9,742 bases of DNA from positions 1-9,742 of the forward strand of contig JAUZOX010000071.1 of assembly GCA_030706265.1 (NCBI GenBank), in the 5' to 3' direction. Each line of letters begins with the position of its first letter. Position 1 is the stretch's first letter. The stretch is from Bacteroidota bacterium. Lineage in GTDB: Bacteria; Bacteroidota; Bacteroidia; Bacteroidales; Cfx3-03. Of this stretch, positions 6,549 to 9,742 are shown piece after piece. The notes under the pieces were generated by a model that saw only the letters and a list, made by a program, of their open reading frames with translations, ran no database searches and had not been told where the DNA came from. The position numbers were made by a program, and so were the translations under genes.

Positions 6549-7499
6549 ATGCAACAGGACAGTTTACCATACAGACAACAAAACATTGTTCAACCGAATA
6601 ATGTTCATCAGGTTATACCATTGCTTGGTCCTGTGAAGTCTATGCTCCCCGATAGTCTTCAACAAGGGATCCCCCCTTATGCAGATCCTCATTCCAAGCC
6701 CACAGATTCCATATATGCCCGTTTGGAATTAAATCAATTTTACTGGACATATGACCAGGCGGCTTCAAAAAGCAAGTTTAAATTAAGGCCTGTTCATACT
6801 GAAAAATCGATTTTCACTTCAACCCAATTGAAGGCGGTCAATGTAGAACCGGCATTAATAAATGACCAGGGGTTTAACTGGTTAACCGGTATACTTGTCA
6901 TGTGTTTCGTCATTTATACCGTAACGCAGTTTCTTTATTCCAAAAGGCTAAGACAGATCTTCAAGGCTGCATTGGCTCGTCGTTATGTAAGCCAGCTCAT
7001 CCGTGAGGGGGAACTCTTCCGGGAACGAATCACAATCGGGTTGCTTTTTATTTTCTTTTTTACTGCAGCGACTTTTATTTTTCAAGATATCAGGTATGTA
7101 TTGAATATCGATCTGGCATACCCGGGGCTAACCTATTTTTCAATATTAACCGGGCTGTTTGTCTTCTGGCTCATTAAAGTGTCTGCAATCAGGTTTTTGG
7201 GATTTGTATTCAAAAACCAATCTTCGGCATATGAATACAATCTGACGAGCCTTATCTATCTTGAAATCATTGGACTTATTTTATTACCGCTTTCTTTACC
7301 GGCAATTTTTCAGGACCCTCAATTGTTTTCAAAAATCGGGTTAATAGTAATCCTTACCGGACTATTGATTAACCTTATAAGAGGATTTTTGGTGGGGCTT
7401 TACAACACAAAATTTTCAATATTCTATTTAATTTTGTACCTTTGCACACTCGAAATTTTACCACTGATCGTAGTAGTAAAAATCTTTATTAACCATTAA
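6549..7499 (+). CDS. DUF4271 integral membrane protein
   Basis: A 316-residue inner-membrane protein of the Bacteroidota DUF4271 family; its function is not established. Residues 1-110 are polar and proline- and glutamine-rich (repeated Gln, Pro, Asp), with no signal peptide. Six hydrophobic segments follow at about 112-130, 161-178, 195-212, 232-254, 262-283 and 290-313. The basic stretch between the first two (SKRLRQIFKAALARRY) suggests a cytoplasmic loop. The last segment contains YLCTLEILPL, the family's C-terminal hallmark. It sits directly upstream of hemD on the same strand (60-nt gap). DUF4271 next to hemD, rnpA and yidD is a layout I know from other Bacteroidota, suggesting a conserved but uncharacterised link. 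ATG 6549 is preferred over the in-frame GTG at 6528, because a perfect promoter box overlaps the intervening codons. With the GTG the protein would be 323 residues. Confidence 0.85.
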   Translation: MQQDSLPYRQQNIVQPNNVHQVIPLLGPVKSMLPDSLQQGIPPYADPHSKPTDSIYARLELNQFYWTYDQAASKSKFKLRPVHTEKSIFTSTQLKAVNVEPALINDQGFNWLTGILVMCFVIYTVTQFLYSKRLRQIFKAALARRYVSQLIREGELFRERITIGLLFIFFFTAATFIFQDIRYVLNIDLAYPGLTYFSILTGLFVFWLIKVSAIRFLGFVFKNQSSAYEYNLTSLIYLEIIGLILLPLSLPAIFQDPQLFSKIGLIVILTGLLINLIRGFLVGLYNTKFSIFYLILYLCTLEILPLIVVVKIFINH

Positions 7500-7559
7500 A
7501 GAGTAATGATTATCAGTATACTTCGCTGATCATAGTTAAACCTTTAAAACCTTACCCTC

Positions 7560-8312
7560 TTGAAAGTAAAAAACATACTTGTTTCCCAACCTAAGCCTCT
7601 TGACATTGATAAATCACCCTATGGTGACATTATTAAAAAGTATAATGTTAACATAGAGTTTCGGAAATTTTTCAAAATAGAAGGCGTAGAAGCACGTGAA
7701 CTGCGAAAAGAAAGGGTTCAGATTCTTGACCATACCGCGATAATCTTAACCAGCCGTAATTCGGTTGACCATTTGTTCAGGCTTGCAAAAGAAATGCGTG
7801 TCGAGATGCCCGACACCATGAAGTATTTTTGCATTACAGAGGCAACTGCGCTCTATCTTCAAAAGTATGTGACCTACCGAAAGCGTAAAATATTCCATGG
7901 CCTACAGACCTTTCCTCAGTTACTGGAATTGATTCTTAAACACAAAGACGAAAAGTTTTTATTTCCATGCTCTAATGAGCCAGACGAGCTTCCTATATCG
8001 TTGCTGACAGAACACAAAATTAATTTCAGGAACGTGGTTATGTATACTACCCCTCCCAACATCATGAAGGACGAAATTGACATCAAGAAATATGATCTGC
8101 TAGTTTTTTACAGCCCGATTGGAATCAAATCGTTATTCACGAATTGGCCCGATTATGTACAAGGGACTCAATATATTGGCGCCTTTGGAGCCAATACTGC
8201 CAGTGCAGCACGAGAAGCCGGTCTAGAATTGATCGTTGAAGCACCGTCATGTACCGCACCTTCCATGACAATGGCCATTGAGCAATTCCTACAAAAGAAC
8301 AATAAGAAATAA
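7560..8312 (+). CDS. hemD: Uroporphyrinogen-III synthase, Bacteroidota type (TTG start)
   Basis: HemD closes hydroxymethylbilane to uroporphyrinogen III with inversion of ring D, in the cytoplasm, on the path to haem, sirohaem and cobamides. The product is 250 residues, the normal length of this poorly conserved family. Signs of the family are KNILVSQPKP at the N-terminus, the first-lobe ILTSRNSVDHLF (62-73), FCITEATALYLQKY with the basic RKRKIF (107-112), the second-lobe VFYSPIGIKSLF (182-193), GANTASAAREAGL (210-222) and APS (228-230). These follow the bilobed HemD pattern of TS(R)NAV, SP.G...F and TA.A....G. The Bacteroidota versions I know begin with a similar K-V/I-L-VSQPKP stretch, which fixes the start at TTG 7560. 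No ATG or GTG lies at a suitable place, and there is no good Shine-Dalgarno. hemC is not in the window. A weak imperfect hairpin lies in the leader (7507-7532). Confidence 0.9.
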   Translation: MKVKNILVSQPKPLDIDKSPYGDIIKKYNVNIEFRKFFKIEGVEARELRKERVQILDHTAIILTSRNSVDHLFRLAKEMRVEMPDTMKYFCITEATALYLQKYVTYRKRKIFHGLQTFPQLLELILKHKDEKFLFPCSNEPDELPISLLTEHKINFRNVVMYTTPPNIMKDEIDIKKYDLLVFYSPIGIKSLFTNWPDYVQGTQYIGAFGANTASAAREAGLELIVEAPSCTAPSMTMAIEQFLQKNNKK

Positions 8313-8325
8313 ATATGAGAAAACG

Positions 8326-8355
8326 TTGACCCCCGCTTTTTCTTCTTATTTTTTG
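8326..8355 (+). promoter_or_regulatory. Candidate promoter for rnpA-yidD
   Basis: TTG (8326-8328) is followed after 18 nt by TATTTTTTG (8347-8355). This is the Bacteroidota -33/-7 layout, except that the -7 box has one extra T compared with TAnnTTTG. The expected start site would be near 8361, at the rnpA GTG itself. It could allow rnpA-yidD to be transcribed apart from hemD. The T-run alone could make the match by chance. Confidence 0.35.
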
Positions 8356-8360
8356 CATTT

Positions 8361-8774
8361 GTGAGCAACGAAGCCACTTTTCCCAAAAACACGTTCAGAA
8401 AAGCTGAACATCTATGCAGTAGAAATCTGATTAACACTGTATTTGAAAGGGGGCAATCCTTTTATTGCAGCCCATTCAGGGTTATATGGCTCGACACACA
8501 TTTTCCAACTTCGGTTCCCGCACAGTTGCTTACAGCCGTTCCTAAAAGATATTTTAAAAAAGCCTGGCAACGCAATCTGATGAAAAGGTTGATCCGGGAG
8601 GCTTATCGACAAAACAAAGCACCATTTTACTCTGTTTTACAGTCAAAACAAAAACAATGTGCAGTGGCAATCGTGTTTACTGGCAAAAAAATAATCAGTT
8701 CATATGAAACCGAAGCCGCAATAATTATAATTTTACGACGTTTAACCGATGAGTATGAAAAAGTTGCTTTCTGA
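8361..8774 (+). CDS. rnpA: Ribonuclease P protein component (GTG start)
   Basis: The small basic protein subunit of RNase P, which with the M1-type RNA (rnpB, not in the window) removes 5' leaders from pre-tRNAs. The product is 137 residues, typical length. The opening after a short extension (FRKAEHLCSRNLINTVFERG) is the usual L-x-x-x-x-F substrate-cleft region. The central block AVPKRYFKKAWQRNLMKRLI, followed by REAYR (59-83), is the signature helix and loop (usual RNRxKRxxRE). Here the second Arg of the RNR triplet is Leu73, while Arg71, Asn72, Lys75, Arg76, Arg79 and Glu80 are kept. The C-terminus (about 118-137) forms the expected last helix. The start is GTG 8361; there is no in-frame ATG before the conserved region. 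It lies 48 nt after hemD and overlaps yidD by 26 nt. In many bacteria rnpA follows rpmH; here the partner is hemD. Confidence 0.93.
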   Translation: MSNEATFPKNTFRKAEHLCSRNLINTVFERGQSFYCSPFRVIWLDTHFPTSVPAQLLTAVPKRYFKKAWQRNLMKRLIREAYRQNKAPFYSVLQSKQKQCAVAIVFTGKKIISSYETEAAIIIILRRLTDEYEKVAF

Positions 8775-8976
8775 GTTTTTGATATTGGTCATCCGATTTT
8801 ATCAATACACTATTTCTCCATTGCTTCCCCCTTCGTGCAGATACACACCAAGTTGTTCTGCATATGGAGTTGAAGCCATCCGGAAATACGGTCCTTTTAA
8901 AGGTGGTTGGCTGACGATAAAAAGAATTTCCAGATGCAATCCATGGGGTGGAAGCGGATATGATCCGGTCCCATAG
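8749..8976 (+). CDS. yidD: Membrane protein insertion efficiency factor YidD
   Basis: A 75-residue peripheral inner-membrane protein that helps YidC/Sec insertion of membrane proteins. Family marks run the whole length: the N-terminal amphipathic helix LILVIRFYQYTISPLLPPSC (11-30), RYTPSCSAYG, a KYGPFKGGW block (46-54) and RCNPWGGSGYDPVP at the end. The three conserved cysteines are Cys30, Cys36 and Cys63. The gene overlaps the 3' end of rnpA by 26 nt in another frame, so translation is probably coupled. ATG 8749 and ATG 8755 (two codons on) are both possible; the first is given. The short tail after DPVP, common in many other YidDs, is absent, as in compact versions. Confidence 0.96.
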   Translation: MSMKKLLSEFLILVIRFYQYTISPLLPPSCRYTPSCSAYGVEAIRKYGPFKGGWLTIKRISRCNPWGGSGYDPVP

Positions 8977-8990
8977 TATCCGACTTTTTT
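8955..8990 (+). terminator. Weak candidate terminator at the end of yidD
   Basis: CGGATA (8955-8960) can pair with TATCCG (8977-8982) across a 16-nt loop, followed by AC and six T (8985-8990). The left arm lies inside the last codons of yidD. The stem is short and the loop large, and ATCC within the loop could compete for the left arm. It would separate rnpA-yidD from the protease gene, but this is a tentative call. Confidence 0.33.
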
Positions 8991-9057
8991 GACATCACCC
9001 GGTTATCTTTAAAAGATCAAACGACTAAAGTTTTGCAACACACTAATTTCTAACAAC

Positions 9058-9742
9058 ATGCTAAAGAAATCCGCTTTTCTTTTATTGAGTATATTCTTCA
9101 CGTTCACTATTCAGGCTCAGGATAATAGTAAGTCAACTAATCAAGAAAATTTCGAGATGGTTAAAAATCTTGAAATTTATTTTAACTTATATAAAGAGCT
9201 GAATACGAATTATGTTGAAAACCTCAAGCATGGTGATTTGGTTCGTAAAAGCATTGACGGTATGCTGGCTTCCCTGGATCCATATACCATCTATATCCCG
9301 GAAAGTGATCAGGAAGATATTGCCTTGCTGACCAAAGGGCAATATGGTGGTGTTGGGGCCCTGATCCATAAAAAGGGAACTGAAACCATTATCTCCGATC
9401 CCTATGAAGGTTTTCCGGCTTTCAAAGCAGGTTTGAGGGCCGGTGACCGACTTCTTGAAATTGATCATCAGTCACTTGATAATAAAAGCGTTGAAGATGT
9501 GAGTTCCATGTTAAAAGGACAGGCAGGAACCACTTTCAAGTTAAAGGTCCGTAAGTTGCAAACTGGTAAAACGGTGGATCTGGAACTCACCCGTGAAACC
9601 ATTGCCATTCCCAATGTACCATATTCCGGGTTATTTAAAAACGATATCGGATATATCAAGCTGGCTTCAACGGTTGAAGGATCCTTCAATGAATTTCAAC
9701 AGGCCTTTTTAAAACTTAGGGAGAATAAAAAGTTAAAAGGGC
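9058..9742 (+). CDS. S41-family C-terminal processing protease, N-terminal part (cut by window end)
   Basis: The first 228 residues of an exported serine protease of the S41/CtpA-Prc family, running off the right edge with no stop. Residues 1-20 form a signal peptide (MLKKS, then hydrophobic AFLLLSIFFTFTIQA, cleavage likely before QDN). There is no lipobox Cys. Residues 32-90 are the usual helical N-terminal domain; YVENLKHGDLVRKSIDGML (52-70) then LDPYTIYIPE matches the family's 'Y.d......li..ai.gml..LDPhs.yi' pattern. A PDZ domain spans about 95-167, with GQYGGVGALI, PAFKAGLRAGDRLLEID (120-136) and the LKGQAGT turn. The protease fold begins at IGYIKLASTVEGS (197-209). The catalytic Ser and Lys lie beyond the window. 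The protein probably works in the periplasm, trimming or degrading envelope proteins. It begins 81 nt after yidD. A TAAAGTTTTG stretch at 9026-9035 is only a poor -7 match. Confidence 0.93.
   Translation, partial: MLKKSAFLLLSIFFTFTIQAQDNSKSTNQENFEMVKNLEIYFNLYKELNTNYVENLKHGDLVRKSIDGMLASLDPYTIYIPESDQEDIALLTKGQYGGVGALIHKKGTETIISDPYEGFPAFKAGLRAGDRLLEIDHQSLDNKSVEDVSSMLKGQAGTTFKLKVRKLQTGKTVDLELTRETIAIPNVPYSGLFKNDIGYIKLASTVEGSFNEFQQAFLKLRENKKLKG

Noticed and set aside
7507..7532. Imperfect inverted repeat (ATGATTATCAG ... CTGATCAT) before hemD, a possible terminator or attenuator
   Set aside because: The stem needs a bulge and is AT-rich, and no T-run follows, so it is not counted as a terminator.
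8989..9017. TTGACA at 8989 with AAAGAT 17 nt later as a sigma-70 style promoter for the protease gene
   Set aside because: Bacteroidota use a different consensus, and the -10 half is a poor match.
1..9742. Search for CRISPR repeats, insertion-sequence ends, tRNA genes, phage or defence genes
   Set aside because: None seen by eye. The window is filled by chromosomal core genes with short intergenic gaps.

Overview
The window comes from a Bacteroidota genome, most likely a fermentative member of the Bacteroidales or a relative. Four things point there. The order DUF4271 membrane protein, hemD, rnpA, yidD is a layout I know from this phylum. The HemD is of the divergent Bacteroidota type. Promoter-like boxes match TAnnTTTG, and convincing Shine-Dalgarno sequences are largely absent. 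A DUF2807 (head GIN) protein is fused to an outer-membrane beta-barrel. No phage, transposon, CRISPR, tRNA or rRNA was seen, and the window reads as ordinary chromosomal core sequence.

Layout. Bases 2-364 hold the 3' end of an unrecognised plus-strand gene. It is followed by a secreted or outer-membrane head-GIN/beta-barrel protein (495-2084) that ends in a hairpin. yebC (2222-2968) stands alone and ends at a strong intrinsic terminator. A second hairpin facing it serves the convergent operon.

That minus-strand operon (6402 down to 3155) reads pta, a 3-hydroxyacyl-CoA dehydrogenase family gene, then ackA, with gaps of 29 and 36 nt. Pta and AckA convert acetyl-CoA to acetate with substrate-level ATP formation. 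The dehydrogenase between them is the least expected member. It keeps the His/Glu pair of the family but has Thr where the usual Asn of the 'VNR' motif lies.

A 146-nt divergent region (6403-6548) carries one TAnnTTTG box facing each way. The rightward box lies immediately before the DUF4271 gene, and overlaps the N-terminal extension that an upstream GTG start would give. From there the genes run rightward: DUF4271 membrane protein, hemD (TTG start), rnpA (GTG start) and yidD, which overlaps rnpA by 26 nt. These cover tetrapyrrole synthesis, tRNA 5' processing and membrane-protein insertion. The last gene (9058 to the window end) is the N-terminal part of an exported PDZ-containing S41 (C-terminal processing) protease, cut off before its catalytic domain.

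I found no convincing undescribed system. The points most worth checking are the acyl-CoA dehydrogenase inside the acetate operon, the SG-ladder repeat of the DUF2807 protein, and the start and promoter arrangement around the DUF4271 gene and rnpA.
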